From JAABQG01 sp963726365 (GTDB lineage Bacteria; Pseudomonadota; Gammaproteobacteria; Burkholderiales; Burkholderiaceae_C): 64,000 bases of DNA. The notes beneath the pieces are model-generated. The model did no database searches. It worked only from the letters and a program-made list of their open reading frames with translations, and was not told the origin of the DNA. The DNA is taken from NCBI GenBank assembly GCA_963726365.1, contig CAVSCI010000006.1:186001-250000 (forward strand). Direction: 5' to 3'. Made by a program: the position numbers and the translations under genes. Positions 35,239 to 47,673 of the stretch are shown here, in pieces (positions within the stretch are counted from its first letter, which is position 1; every line of letters begins with the position of its first letter).

Positions 35239-37595
35239 GTGAGAACTCTGATCGCCACCCTGACCCCTTTGGCGGCTGCCGCCCTGCTCGCCGCCTGCGC
35301 CACCGGCCCCCTTGGCCCCGACGCCCGCACCGCCACCATCCAGCGCACCGCCAACGGCGTGGCGCACATCAGTGCGCCCGACGCCGAGACCCTGGCCTAC
35401 GCCATGGCCTATGCCTATGCGCAGGACAACGTCTGCATGACGGCCGACCAGCTGGTCACCGTGCGCGGCGAGCGCGCGCGCTACTTCGGCGGCGCCACGC
35501 CAGGCCTGCTGGCGCGGCGCATGTTCCCGAACGAGCAGATCGACCTGTTCATCGCCGCCCACATGGACGACGCCGCGCTGGAGCGCGCCTGGGCCGGCGC
35601 CAGCGCCGAATCCCAGGCGATGGCGCGCGGCGCGGTGGCGGGCTACAACCGCTACCTGGCCGACCAGGCCGGCAAGCTGCCGGCTGCCTGCAACGGCCAG
35701 CCCTGGGTGCAAGCCGATGACGATGGCCGAGTTCCGCCGCCAGGGCGAGCTCACCGCCGTGCAGGCCGCCACCGCCGCGCTGGCCGACGCGGTGCTGGGC
35801 GCCAAGCCGCCAGCCGTAGCCAAATCGGCCGCATCGCCGGCGGAGCCGGTGAACCTGGCCGATGCCGCCGACGCGATGCGCGAGGCCGGCCTGCTCGACT
35901 CGCCACTGGGCTCCAACGCCTGGGCCTTCGGCAAGGACACCACCGCCAACGGCAGCGGCCTGCTGCTGGGCAACCCGCACTTCCCGTGGGCCGGCGTCAA
36001 CCGCTTCTGGCAGGTGCACCTGACGATCCCCGGCAACCTCGACGTGATGGGCGTGGGCATCGGCAGCTTCCCGGGCGTGACCATCGGCTTCAACAAGGAC
36101 GTGGCCTGGTCGCACACCGTCTCCACCGGCAAGCGCTTCACGCTGCACGAGCTGACGCTGGCCGAGGGCGACCCCACCAGCCTACCTGATCGACGGCAAG
36201 CCGGAGAAGATGAGCTCGCGCACCGTCAGCGCGCCGGTGCGCGGCGCCGACGGCAGCCAGCAGACCAAGTCCGCCACGCTGTGGTCCACCCGCTGGGGCC
36301 CGGTGGTGGTGATCCCGCGCGCCGGCCTGAACTGGACCGCCAAGACCGCCTATGCGCTGAAGGACGCCAACCTCGGCAACGTGCGCGCCGCCGACACCTC
36401 GATGGGCTTCGGCCGCGCGCGCAACGTGCAGGAAGTGCGCGAGGCCATGAAGAACATCGGCACGCCCTGGGTCAACACCCTGGCGGTGGACCGCAACGGC
36501 AACGCGCTGTATGCCGACGTCTCGGTGGTGCCCGACGTCGATGCCGCGCAGCTGCAGCGCTGCGCGCCCAGCAAGCCGCGCCGCCGCGCTGCTGCCGGCC
36601 GCCGGCCTGGTGGTGCTGGACGGCTCGAAGAGCGCCTGCGACTGGCGGCGCGACCCGGCCTCGCCGGTGCCGGGGCTGATCCCGATCGGCCGCATGCCCA
36701 CCGCCGATCCGCACCGACTGGGTGCACAACAGCAACGACAGCTTTCTCTACACCCACCCGGCGCAGAAGTGGGGCGGCATCTCGCCGCTGGTGGGCGACG
36801 CCAGCATCACACGCCCGCGCACCCGCGCCGACCTGAGCGAGATCCCGGCGCTGCTGGCGCAGGGCAAGGTCACGCCCGAGGCGGTGCAGAAACAGCTCTT
36901 CGGCAACCGCAACTTCATGGCTGGCGTGGTGCTGCCCGACCTGCTGGCCGCCTGCGCCGGCCTGGCGACGCCCAGCGCCGAGGTCAAGGACGGCTGCGCC
37001 GCGCTGCGCGGCTGGGACCGCACGAACAACCTCGACGCCCGCGGCGCGCACCTGTTCCGCGAGTTCTGGCGCACCGCGCGGCTGATCCCTGGCGTGTACC
37101 GCGTGCCCTTCGATCCGGCGCAGCCCGTGGCCACCCCGGCCGGCCTGAAGATGGACGACCCGGCCGTCGCGGGCAAGGTCATGGAATCGCTCACCGGTGC
37201 CGTGAAGAACGTGCGCAGCCGCCGGCTTCGCGCTCGACGCCACGCTGGGCAGCGTGCAGCGCCCGCTGATCACGCCCGAGCCGATTCCGCTGCACGGCGG
37301 TGACGAGTTCGAAGGCGTGCTGAACAACCTGGGCAACCAGTTCGCGCCGGGCATCAACCCCAAGGGCCTGCTCATCGACTACGGCACCAGCTATGTGCAG
37401 ACCGTGACCTTCGACGCGCGCGGCCCGGTGGCGCAGGGCATCCTGGCCTACGGCCAGTCCACCAACCCGGCCTCGCCGAACGCCACCGACCAGCTCTGGC
37501 TGTTCTCGCGCAAGCAGTGGCCGGTGCTGCCGTTCCATCCGGACGATGTCGAGAAGGCCCGGGTGGGCGAAGTGCTGCGGCTCACGCGGCCTTGA
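35239..37595 (+). pseudogene. lipoprotein penicillin-acylase/AHL-acylase-like Ntn hydrolase, frame broken about five times
   Basis: About 780 residues when joined. GTG 35239 follows AGGAGA; residues 1-20 form a lipoprotein signal (LLAAC, lipidated Cys20). The nucleophile region reads DSPLGSNAWAFG, with GNPHFPWAG and GFNKDVAWSHTVSTGKRF downstream, so an acylase precursor of the S45 family, distinct from the one at 8164-10599. It resembles acylases acting on aculeacin-type or acyl-homoserine-lactone amides. Frame changes are near 35714, 36183, 36585, 36717 and 37223. It is divergent from tryptophanase and ends at a good Rho-independent terminator. Confidence 0.8.
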
Positions 37596-37612
37596 GCGCG
37601 GCCGCATGAGCG

Positions 37613-37644
37613 GGACCGGCCTGGCGACGGGCCGGTCCTTTTTT
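37613..37644 (+). terminator. Rho-independent terminator after the lipoprotein acylase
   Basis: Nine-base perfect stem GGACCGGCC/GGCCGGTCC with an 8 nt loop, followed by six T. It lies 17 bp after the stop codon at 37593-37595 and directly precedes repeat copy 11. Confidence 0.9.
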
Positions 37645-37696
37645 CATAGCGCATCGTGGCCGGCTGGCGCTGGGAAGGGCCCGGAAAGACTCGAAA
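37645..37696 (+). repeat. dispersed ATAGC/GGCCAAAA element, copy 11 (divergent)
   Basis: CATAGC-N9-CCGGCTGGCGCTGG-N5-GCCCGGAA. Starts right after the T-run of the terminator. Core is more degenerate, but the spacing is kept. Confidence 0.65.
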
Positions 37697-37804
37697 GAGA
37701 CCCCTCAGCCGCGCCTTTTGAGCAGATTGGACCGCACCGGCCACACGAAGCAGACCCCGTCGGCGCTCGTGGGCGGCTCCTACCAGCGCGTGGCTCCAGC
37801 GCCC

Positions 37805-39085
<1,281 letters not shown>

Positions 39086-39207
39086 GCCTGGTCAGATGGG
39101 GCGCTGCCCGCCGCGCTGCAAGCCACGGCCTGTCCCCGGCACGACAGGCGGCGCCGGGTGTGCCTCTGAACCGGAGGTCGGCTGGCGACAATGACGCTAC
39201 CTTCAGG

Positions 39208-39255
39208 ATAGCAAAGAGCGACCATCCTGCAATGGGTCATGGCTGCTTCAAGCAT
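39208..39255 (+). repeat. dispersed ATAGC/GGCCAAAA element, copy 6 (divergent)
   Basis: GATAGC-N9-CCATCCTGCAATGG-N5-GGCTGCTT. Spacing is preserved, core partly diverged. Between the start of OYE no. 2 and the end of the methyltransferase gene. Confidence 0.65.
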
Positions 39256-39266
39256 CAACAACGACT

Positions 39267-39962
39267 TCAAGCTGTCTTTTTCAGCAGGTTGACGCGCATC
39301 GGCCGCACGAAATGCGCGCCATCCGCCGTCATGTGCGGCTCGAAGCGCTCGCGTACCTTGGCCAGCGTGGCGGCGTCGAGCCGGTGATCGACAAAGGTCA
39401 CGCCGATCATGCGCTGCTCGAACTCGGCAAAGTCCCGGTAGTGCACCGGCGTCTCGAAATGCTGCTCCGTCACCGGCTCCCAGGCGCCGGAGGCCACCGC
39501 CCGGTGCAGCGCCGCCAGCGCGGCTGCCCGCACGACCTCCTCGTCGTGGAACACGCGCATTACCTCGTTCAGTGCCCCGGCAAACACCGGCTCCGACACA
39601 TACAGCAGCCCGCCGGGGCGCAGCACGCGGTGCACCTCGGCCAGCGCGGCGTCCAGCAGGTCCAGCGGCACGTGGTGCAGCGACTTCAGCATCAGCGCCA
39701 GGTCGAAAACCCCGTCACCGAACGGGATCGCCTGCGCGCCCGCCTGCACGAAGCGCAGCCGGTGCTGCGGCTGGGTGATGTTCTTGGCGTGCTGGCGCTC
39801 ATCCACCTCCAGCGCGGTGACTTCGCTGGCCGCAAAGCGCTCCAGCAGCTTGCGCGACAACTGGGCGGCGCCGCAGCCCAACTCGATGACGCGCGGGTGA
39901 TTGGCCAGATCGACCAGGCCGTCCAGCAGTTCGAGTTCGTCGGTGATCTGGGGAATGGACAT
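39267..39962 (-). CDS. class I SAM-dependent methyltransferase
   Basis: A 231-residue methyltransferase from ATG 39962. Motif I is VIELGCGAAQLSRK; the acidic ribose contact is in ALEVDERQ; VFDLALMLKSLHHVP and RVLRPGGLLYVSEP give the later motifs. The core fits the UbiE/arsenite-type methyltransferase_11 family, but the substrate is not deducible. The start is judged from the motif position; the only purine-rich run upstream (GAGAGAGC) is rather far from the ATG. It is divergent from the cupin gene, about 95 bp apart. Confidence 0.85.
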   Translation of the reverse strand: MSIPQITDELELLDGLVDLANHPRVIELGCGAAQLSRKLLERFAASEVTALEVDERQHAKNITQPQHRLRFVQAGAQAIPFGDGVFDLALMLKSLHHVPLDLLDAALAEVHRVLRPGGLLYVSEPVFAGALNEVMRVFHDEEVVRAAALAALHRAVASGAWEPVTEQHFETPVHYRDFAEFEQRMIGVTFVDHRLDAATLAKVRERFEPHMTADGAHFVRPMRVNLLKKTA

Positions 39963-40056
39963 GGGTTGGTGCTCTCTCTTTTTAAGTATCAGGGGACGAA
40001 TCAGGGACTTTTGACGGCATCCGCCGGGTGCAAGGCAGGGGCTGTACGATGCCTTG

Positions 40057-40749
40057 ATGCAAATGGTACCGCCCCTGAACCTGAACGACGATTTTTCCCG
40101 GCGGGTGGTCGCACCCGCCAACGACGCCGCATGGGCACCCTCGCCCCAGCCCGGCGTCGCAAGGCGCATGCTGGACCGGGTTGGCGGCGAAGTGGCGCGT
40201 GCCACCAGCGTGGTGCGCTATGCGCCGAACTCGCGCTTCGAGCGGCACGTTCACGGCGGCGGCGAGGAAATCCTGGTGCTGGAAGGCGTGTTCTCGGACG
40301 AGGCCGGCGACTATCCTGCCGGCACCTATTTGCGCAACCCGCCTGGCTCGGCCCACGCACCGTTCTCCCGCGAAGGTTGCGTGCTGCTGGTCAAGCTCTG
40401 GCAGTTCGCCCCGGGTGACACGGAGACAGTTCGCATCGATACCCGCGCTGAGCCCTGGCGCGCCGGCCTGGTCCCGGGGCTATCGGTGATGCCCCTGCAC
40501 GAATTCGACGGCGTCAGCACGGCCCTGGTGCGCTGGGCGCCGCAGACGCGATTCAACACGCACGCGCATCCCGGTGGCGAGGAAATCCTTGTGCTTGAAG
40601 GCCTGTTCCAGGACGAGGCCGGCGACTACCCGGCCGGCACCTGGCTGCGCAGCCCGCGCTGGAGCCGCCACACCCCCTTCACTGGCGCCCAGGGCGCGCT
40701 CATCTATGTCAAGGTCGGGCACCTCGGTGCCGAGTTCCTGACCCCTTAG
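40057..40749 (+). CDS. tandem-cupin protein (ChrR-like cupin_7)
   Basis: A 230-residue protein built from two similar cupin domains. The first carries HVHGGGEEILVLEGVFSDEAG and the second THAHPGGEEILVLEGLFQDEAG, so both have metal-binding histidines and the conserved GDYPAGT(Y/W)LR(N/S)P turn. ChrR-type cupins bind zinc in anti-sigma factors, but there is no anti-sigma N-terminal domain here and no sigma-factor gene nearby, so an enzyme or sensor role is equally possible. ATG 40057 is preferred to TTG 40054; neither has a strong ribosome site. Confidence 0.85.
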   Translation: MQMVPPLNLNDDFSRRVVAPANDAAWAPSPQPGVARRMLDRVGGEVARATSVVRYAPNSRFERHVHGGGEEILVLEGVFSDEAGDYPAGTYLRNPPGSAHAPFSREGCVLLVKLWQFAPGDTETVRIDTRAEPWRAGLVPGLSVMPLHEFDGVSTALVRWAPQTRFNTHAHPGGEEILVLEGLFQDEAGDYPAGTWLRSPRWSRHTPFTGAQGALIYVKVGHLGAEFLTP

Positions 40750-40788
40750 GCAACCGCTTCCGAATACCGGCCGGCCGGTGTGCCGCCT

Positions 40789-41965
40789 TCAGGCCGGCTC
40801 GACCGCAAAGCTCAGGCCGGCGTTGGCCTGCAGCCGCCGCGTCAGGCGCATGCCCATGGCGGAGGCCGGGGTCCAGATGCCGCCGGCGGTGTCGGGGCAT
40901 TCCTGCAGCAGGCACACCGCCGCCTCGGTGATCATCTTGGAGGTGGAGCCATAGCCCGGGTCCCGGTCGCCCTTGACGCCCACGCGCAGCCGGTCGCCAG
41001 CGGCGTTCTCGCCGAGGAACAACACATCGTAGAAGCCGGCCTCGCGTTCCTCGCGCGAGGGGCCTTCGCCCGGTTTCGGACCGCCCTCGGCACCCAGCGA
41101 CTTGTCGGCCGCCACCGCATTCGCGATCGCCTCGCCTTTCTCGCCAGCGCCGGTGACCATCATCTCGTCATAGACGAAGTCCGCGCCGTAGGCCTGGTTC
41201 AGCAGGAAGTTGGAGCGGTGCACGTTGCGCGTGTTGATGGCCGCCATCACGAAGGGCGCCACCCAAAGGCCCAGCGCCTCGTCCAGCATGGGCTTGGCAC
41301 CCGAGGGCTGGCGCGGGCCCTTCGAAGCCGGGCGTCAGCGAAAACGGGTTGCGCAACAGGTCGAGCACGCCAGGGTCGCTCATCGCGGCGGCCATCGTGG
41401 CTTTCAGGCTGGCCGCGGTGCCGCCCGAGAAGGTGCCCTTCATCTTGCGCACCCGGCCGCGCACGCGGTTCGCCGGGCTGCCGAAGCGGGCCTTCATCTC
41501 GTCCTGCAGCATCAGCACGCCGAGGTCGAACGGGATCGAGTCGAAGCCGCAGGAAAACACGATGCGCGCGCCGCTGGCCCTGGCCTGGGCCTCGTGCGCG
41601 TCGATCATCTTGCGCATCCAGGCCGGTTCGCCGCACAGGTCCACATAGTCCACGCCGGACGCGGCACAGGCGGCCACCAGCTCGTTGCCGTAGAGCTGGT
41701 AAGGGCCGACGGTGGTCAGCACCAGGCGGGTCTGCGCCATCAGCGCCTGCAGGCTCGCTGGGTCGGCACTGTCGGTCACGACCAGCGGCGTGTCGATTGG
41801 TGCGCCCACTTCGTCGCGCACAGCCGCCAGCTTCTCGGCGCTGCGCCCGCCCATGGCCCAGCGCAGGCCGCTGCCGGCTGGGTAGCGCTGCAACAGATAT
41901 TCGATGACGAGGCGGCCGGTGAAGCCGGTGGCGCCGTGGACGACGAGGTCAAACTGCTTGATCAT
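40789..41965 (-). CDS. saccharopine-dehydrogenase-like/trans-enoyl-reductase-like protein (one frameshift)
   Basis: About 391 residues once one extra C near 41318 is removed. It begins VVHGATGFTGRLVIEYLLQ, a Rossmann start with the GATGFTG motif, followed by LVLTTVGPYQLYGNELVAAC and GVDYVDLCGEP, all typical of COG3268. The second half resumes as MLDEALGLWVAPFVMAAINT and ends LQANAGLSFAVEPA. In actinobacteria relatives act as trans-acting enoyl reductases in lipid synthesis. The break is in a CCC run and could be an error. The gene stands alone, leftward. Confidence 0.85.
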
Positions 41966-42168
41966 GGGAGTTTCCTGGGTCGGGAGAGCCGTGGCCCCGG
42001 GGTCGTGGGGCTGGCCGGAAATGAAAGTGCGGATTGTGCGGCCGAAGACCCAAGCGCCCCTGTCGCCTGCGTGATGACCGGACAGCCGACACGGGCACCG
42101 TCAACCTGGGCTGGCACGGATGCCCTGGCAGGCCGGTGCCGGTCGACCGACGGGTCCGCCCTGCCGGC

Positions 42169-43350
42169 TCAGGCCGCGCGCAGGCAGTCCACGATCTTCA
42201 GCCGCCCGGCCCGCCAGGCCGGGATGAAGCCGCCGACGAAGCCCATGGCCAGCGCGAACAGCAGCGTCTGCAGCGCAATCGCCGGGGTGAGCTTGAACTG
42301 GAACGCCAGCTCGCTGAAGGTCTGGAAGTTGGTGGTCGAGATGTCCACCGCCTGCATCCACGAGGCGGCGGCCAGGCCCGATCACGCCGCCCACCAGCGC
42401 CAGCAGCAGCGACTCGCCGCAGGAAGGCCACGCAGCACCGCGCTCGCGCCGGAAGCCGAGCGCGCGCAGCGTGCCGATCTCGCCGGCGCGCTGCGCCACG
42501 GCGGCGAACATGGTGATCATCGCGCCGACGATGGCGCCGATCGAGAAGATGACCGACAGGGACAGGCCGAGGATGCGGATGAAGGTGGCCAGCGCCTCGC
42601 TCTGCTCGGCGTAGAACTGGATCTCCGGCTTGACGTCGAGCTGCAGGCGCGGGTCGGCGTCGATGGCGGCCTTGCAGCGCTGGCGAAGGCGCCGCGGTCG
42701 GCCAGGCGCAACACCATCGTCGAATAGGCGTTGCGCCGGAAGGCCGCCATCATCTGCTCGGCATCGCCCCAGATCTCGCGAGTCGAAGCCGGTCTTGCCG
42801 GAGTCGAACACGCCCACCACCAGCCAGTCGCGCTGCGCGAAGCGCAGCGTCTCGCCGAGCGCCGCGCCGCTGAAAGCCGTTGGCGATCGAGCGCGCCGGT
42901 GATGATCTCCGAGGTGCCGGGGCGAAACATGCGGCCTTCGACGATGCTGCACCTGCGGCCGCAGCTCCAGCGCCGAGCGCCGAGGTGCCGCGCACGGTCA
43001 CGTTGCTCGGCTTGCCGTTGCTGCGCTTGGGCAGGTTGTTCAGCACCACCGGCTCCTTGCTGACCAGCCGCTGCCCCGCGCCGTTGGTGGCGATGCCGGG
43101 CAGGCTCTCGACGATCGCCGCCTGGCTGCGCGCGATGCCGCTGTTGATCTCGGCCCCCGCGCCCTTGCGCAGCACCAGCAGGTTGTCGGGCTGGCCGGTG
43201 GCGACGAGCGTGGCGCGGATGCCCTCGCTCATCATCAGCACCGTGGCGAAGACGAAGACGACCAGCGCCATGCCGCCGGCGGTGAGCAGCGTGGTCACGC
43301 GGCGCACCCACAGGTTGCGCGCGATGTAGGCGAGCGGAATCGCTCTTCAT
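42169..43350 (-). pseudogene. ABC transporter permease 2, FtsX/MacB type, frame broken several times
   Basis: About 385 residues when frames are joined: MKSIPLAYIARNLWVRRVTT at the start (after removal of an extra G near 43340), VVFVFATVLMMSEGIR, a large periplasmic domain, then RILGLSLSVIFSIGAIVGA and MGFVGGFIPAWRAGRLKIVD at the end. The four-helix FtsX layout fits MacB-like efflux or lipoprotein-releasing permeases. The ATG overlaps the TGA of permease 1. Breaks near 42380, 42417, 42687, 42780, 42870 and 43340 are mostly one-base insertions (for example ATCGG-G-CC). Confidence 0.75.
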
Positions 43351-44524
43351 CTGACGTGCCGCAGGCCGTTGACGATGTTGATGCGCGCTCATCTTCCAGG
43401 CCGGCCAGGCCGCGGCGACCACGCCGACGATCGACGCTGGCCGCCAGCTGCAGCGCCATCGTCAGCGTCCGAGACCGACGAACACCGGAAACAGCGTGCC
43501 CACCGCCCTGGCGAACGCCGCCGCGATCGGCAGCGTCAGCAGCAATGCCCGAGGCCGCCGCCGATCAGCGCGATCACCAGGCTCTCGCCGAACAGCAGCT
43601 TGACGACGAAGCCCGGCGAGAAGCCCAGCGCCTTGAGCGTCGCGTACTCGGCCAGGCGCTCGCGCGCGGTCATCGTCATCGTGTTGGCCATGACCGCCAT
43701 GATGATGACGACGATCACCAAGCTGACCGCCTTGATCGCGACCAGGATCGCCTCGCTCATCGAGACGAAGCCGAGCTGGAACGCCTTCTCGGTCTCGGTC
43801 AGGGTCTCGGCGCAGCGAGTTCTTGAACAGCGGCGTCGATGCGCTGCGAGATCACGACGGGCGCATTGTTCGGCTCGTCGATGCCGCACGACGAACACGC
43901 CGACGTAATCGGCGTTGCCGCGCCGCATGCGCTTGCGCACCGTCTCCGACAGGCAGCTTCCAGTGGAACAGCAGCTGGGATTCATCGGTCTTGGCGTCCA
44001 CGCCGTCCCAGATGCCGCGCAGCGTTGAAGGTCCAGGTGCCGGGGTAGATCGTGCCGCGCAGCGGCGATCTGGTCGCCGACCTTCCAGCCGTAACTGGTC
44101 GGCCAGCTTGCGCCCGACGATGGCGCCCTGCCGGTCGCAGCAGGAAGGCCTTCTTCTCGTCGTCCTTCAGCAGGTACTCGGGGTACAGCGCCAGGTAGCT
44201 CGCCGGCTCGACCGCGAACTGCGGAAAGAAGTTGCGCTCGGTGATGTAGACGCCGCCGAACCAGTTCGACCAGCTGACACCGGTGACGCCTTCGACATTG
44301 CGCAGGCGCTCGGCGTAGCTCAGCGGCAGCGGAAAGGTCAGCGAGATCGCGTTGCGCGTGACCAGCCGCGTGCTCGAGGTGCCCTCGACGCCGGCGTACC
44401 AGGCGTCGACGATGGTGCGCAGCAGGCCGAAGGCGCAGATCGCCACGACCAGCCCGACCATCGTCAGCAGCGTGCGCAGCCGGTGGCGAAACGCGTTCTT
44501 CAGCAGCAGGCGGAACAGGAACAT
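43347..44524 (-). pseudogene. ABC transporter permease 1, FtsX/MacB type, frame broken many times
   Basis: Begins MFLFRLLLKNAFRHRLRTLL, the usual N-terminus of FtsX-like permeases, then VGLVVAICAFGLLRTIV and a periplasmic domain with VSWSNWFGGVYI. The C-terminal portion shows EAILVAIKAVSLVIVVIIMA and MANTMTMTARERLAEYATLK, a hallmark of the fold. It ends NIVNGLRHVR with a TGA overlapping the next start. Breaks are frequent between 43385 and 44130. The gene follows the ATPase gene by 47 bp. Confidence 0.75.
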
Positions 44525-44571
44525 GGTGGCGGCTTCGCGGTCAGGTCAGGTGCGGTCGGCATGAGCGGCAG

Positions 44572-45290
<719 letters not shown>

Positions 45291-45294
<4 letters not shown>

Positions 45295-46522
45295 TTGGCG
45301 GCCACCGCGATCTGTCATGCCGGCCTCCAGCTTGTCGGGCGGCGACAGCACGAGCTTGTCGCCCGACTTGAGCGCGCCCGTGACCTCGACGTTGTCGCCG
45401 ATCTTGCGCCCGGCGCTGACCTTCACCGCCTCGACCGTGTCGTCCTTCACGCCGCAGCACCTGCTTCGCGCCGTCGCGCTCGACCACCGCCTTGCGGGTT
45501 GACCGCCAACAGCGGCTTCTGGTCGGCGTCGGTGGCGGCCTGCGACAGGATCGTCACCTTCGCGCTCATCTCGGGCAGGATGCGCTGGTCGAGCTTCTCG
45601 AAGCGGATCTTGGTCATCACCGTCGCCTTGGCCCGGTCCACCGTCGGCACGATGCCGACCACGCTGCCGCGAAAGCGCGGTCGGGCAGCGCATCGAGCGT
45701 GATCTCCACCGGCTGGCCGATCCTGGCCTTGGCAAGGTTGCTCTCCGAACGTCGGCCTCGACCTCGAGCGTGCTCATGTCGGCCATCGTCACCACCGCGC
45801 CCTGGCGTGCCGGCGGCGCTGGAGAACGGCGTGATGATGTCGCCGACGTTGGCGTTCTTGACCAGCACCACGCCGTCGAAGGGCGCGCGGATCTCGGTGA
45901 AGTCCAGGTTCACCTGCTGCACCTTGAGCTGGGCGCGCGCCACGGCCACGGCCTGCGCCTCGGCCGTCACGCCTGCGCCGAGCGCTGTCGCGCGCGTCGA
46001 CAGCGCGTGGCGCACGGTATCGACCGCCTGCGGCGAAACGAAGCCCTGCGCCTGCAGCGCCTGGGTGCGCGTGAGCTCGGCGTCGGCGTTGATGCCTGCT
46101 CGACCATGCGCCTGGCGCCAGCGCGGCCTCGGCCTGGCGGATGCCGGCCTGGGCCTGCGCCATGGCGGCCTGCACGTCGCTGGCATCGAGCCGCGCGAGC
46201 ACCTCGCCCTGCTTGACCTGGCTGCCCTCGCGCACGTTGCAGCCACGACCAGCCGCCCGGTGGCCTTGCTCGCCACCGCGGCCCGGCGCTGCGCCACCAC
46301 GTAGCCCGAGGCGGTGAGCTGCGCGTATTGCTGCGACGGATAGGCCGTCACCACCGAAGTCACCTGCACCTCGACCTTGCCGGGCCGCAGCGCGAAGACC
46401 CCCGCCGCGAGCACGGCCAGCGCGGCCGCCACCCAGATGCCCCAGCGCCGCTTGCGGGCCGTGCTGCGGCTGCCGCGGTCGATGCTGAGCTGCTTGAGAG
46501 ACGGCGGTGTGGGTTCAGTCAT
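45291..46522 (-). pseudogene. membrane-fusion protein (HlyD/MacA type), frame broken several times
   Basis: About 405 residues when joined, from ATG 46522. A transmembrane anchor (GIWVAAALAVLAAGVFAL) is followed by ASGYVVAQRRAAVASKATGR (lipoyl half), an alpha-helical hairpin rich in alanine and glutamine, FTEIRAPFDGVVLVKNANVG (second lipoyl half) and a beta-barrel region with KSGDKLVLSPPDKLEAGM. It ends in a TGA that overlaps the ATPase start. It is the periplasmic adaptor of the four-gene efflux system; a TolC partner is not in the window. Confidence 0.78.
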
Positions 46523-46853
46523 GGGAAGCAATACCGGAAATGGCCCGGACGGGTCCGCGGCGTGGGGGCTGAAAGCCTGAATTATGGGGCGGCCCGCCTA
46601 TCCCTTCGGCCTGCAGGCCCGTCCAGAACCAGACCGGAACCCGACTCCCTGGTCACCCCAACTTCTCGTCAATTTCGATAGCGGGAAATGTCCTATTGAC
46701 GCTGGCTTTTGGCCAAAAATGTCTGGATTTTTCATGAAAACGCCGTAAGGGCCGCGAAGCCTTGCGTCGCGGCGGGACTTGTGGCCCCGTTTATGATCCG
46801 GGACACGCCCTTTGCCCGGGAAACCGACTCCACAAATCCACACCGCCCTCAAG
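46523..46853. other. 331 bp intergenic region
   Basis: Between the membrane-fusion gene (leftward) and mipA-like gene (rightward). Contains repeat copy 7. Nothing else recognisable; no small gene is convincing. Confidence 0.4.
46677..46725 (+). repeat. dispersed ATAGC/GGCCAAAA element, copy 7
   Basis: GATAGC-N9-CCTATTGACGCTGG-N5-GGCCAAAA. Good match, between divergent genes. Confidence 0.85.
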
Positions 46854-47669
46854 ATGAACCCAGCGATTGCCCCTTTCCGTCCGCTCAAGTCCGCAGCTTT
46901 GATCGCCTGCCTCAGCGTCGTCGCCCCGTCCGCGTTTGCCCAGGCTTTCGATGTGGTTCGCCTTTTTGGCGCCGCACCGGGTGAAGACGGGCGCTCGGTC
47001 GGCCTGACCTATGTTTCCGCCGCCGAGTACCAAGGCTCCCGTGATCGCCGCAACCTGATCCTGCCATCCCTGATGTACCAGTGGGCCAACGGCTGGTTCG
47101 CCGGCACCTCCAACGGCATCGGCTACAACTTCTCCAAGGATCCGGCGCTGGATGTCGGCCTGCGGCTCACGGTGGATCTGGGGCGCGAGGAAAGCCGGTC
47201 CAGCGCACTCGCCGGCATGGGAGACATAGACCTCAAGCCGACCTATGGTGGATTCCTGAACTATTCGATCAATCGGGAGTTCACGCTGACCTCGTCACTG
47301 CGCTACGGCTCGGGGAATTCCAGCAACGGCATGGTGATTGACGTTGGCGCCGCGTATTCCACCCAGCTGGCCCCTTCGTGGCGCACCGGCCTTGGCGTCT
47401 CGACCAGCTATGTCAACGCCGCCTACATGCAGGACTACTTCGGCGTGACCCCGGGTCAGTCGCTCACCAGCGGCTACGCGGCCTACAGCCCTGGCGCCGG
47501 GTTTCGCGACGTCAGGGCCAGCGCATCGCTGACCTATTTCCTGAACCCCCGGACGGTCGTCACCGGGGCGCTCTCCGGCAGTGCGCTGCAAGGCGGTGCC
47601 AAAGACAGCGCGCTGACCCAGAAGACCACCTTCCTGTCGGGGGTGGTTCAGGTGTCGTACGGGTTCTAG
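46854..47669 (+). CDS. MipA/OmpV family outer-membrane protein
   Basis: A 271-residue outer-membrane beta-barrel. A signal peptide covers residues 1-30 (ending SAFA-QA), followed by GLTYVSAAEYQGSRDRRNLI, NGWFAGTSNGIGYNF and the terminal aromatic residue (VVQVSYGF) expected of barrel proteins. It matches the MipA/OmpV family; MipA is a scaffold between murein synthases in E. coli, but most members have unknown roles. The start ATG 46854 has no strong ribosome site. It is convergent with wax-ester synthase no. 3, 4 bp apart. Confidence 0.88.
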   Translation: MNPAIAPFRPLKSAALIACLSVVAPSAFAQAFDVVRLFGAAPGEDGRSVGLTYVSAAEYQGSRDRRNLILPSLMYQWANGWFAGTSNGIGYNFSKDPALDVGLRLTVDLGREESRSSALAGMGDIDLKPTYGGFLNYSINREFTLTSSLRYGSGNSSNGMVIDVGAAYSTQLAPSWRTGLGVSTSYVNAAYMQDYFGVTPGQSLTSGYAAYSPGAGFRDVRASASLTYFLNPRTVVTGALSGSALQGGAKDSALTQKTTFLSGVVQVSYGF

Positions 47670-47673
47670 AGCG

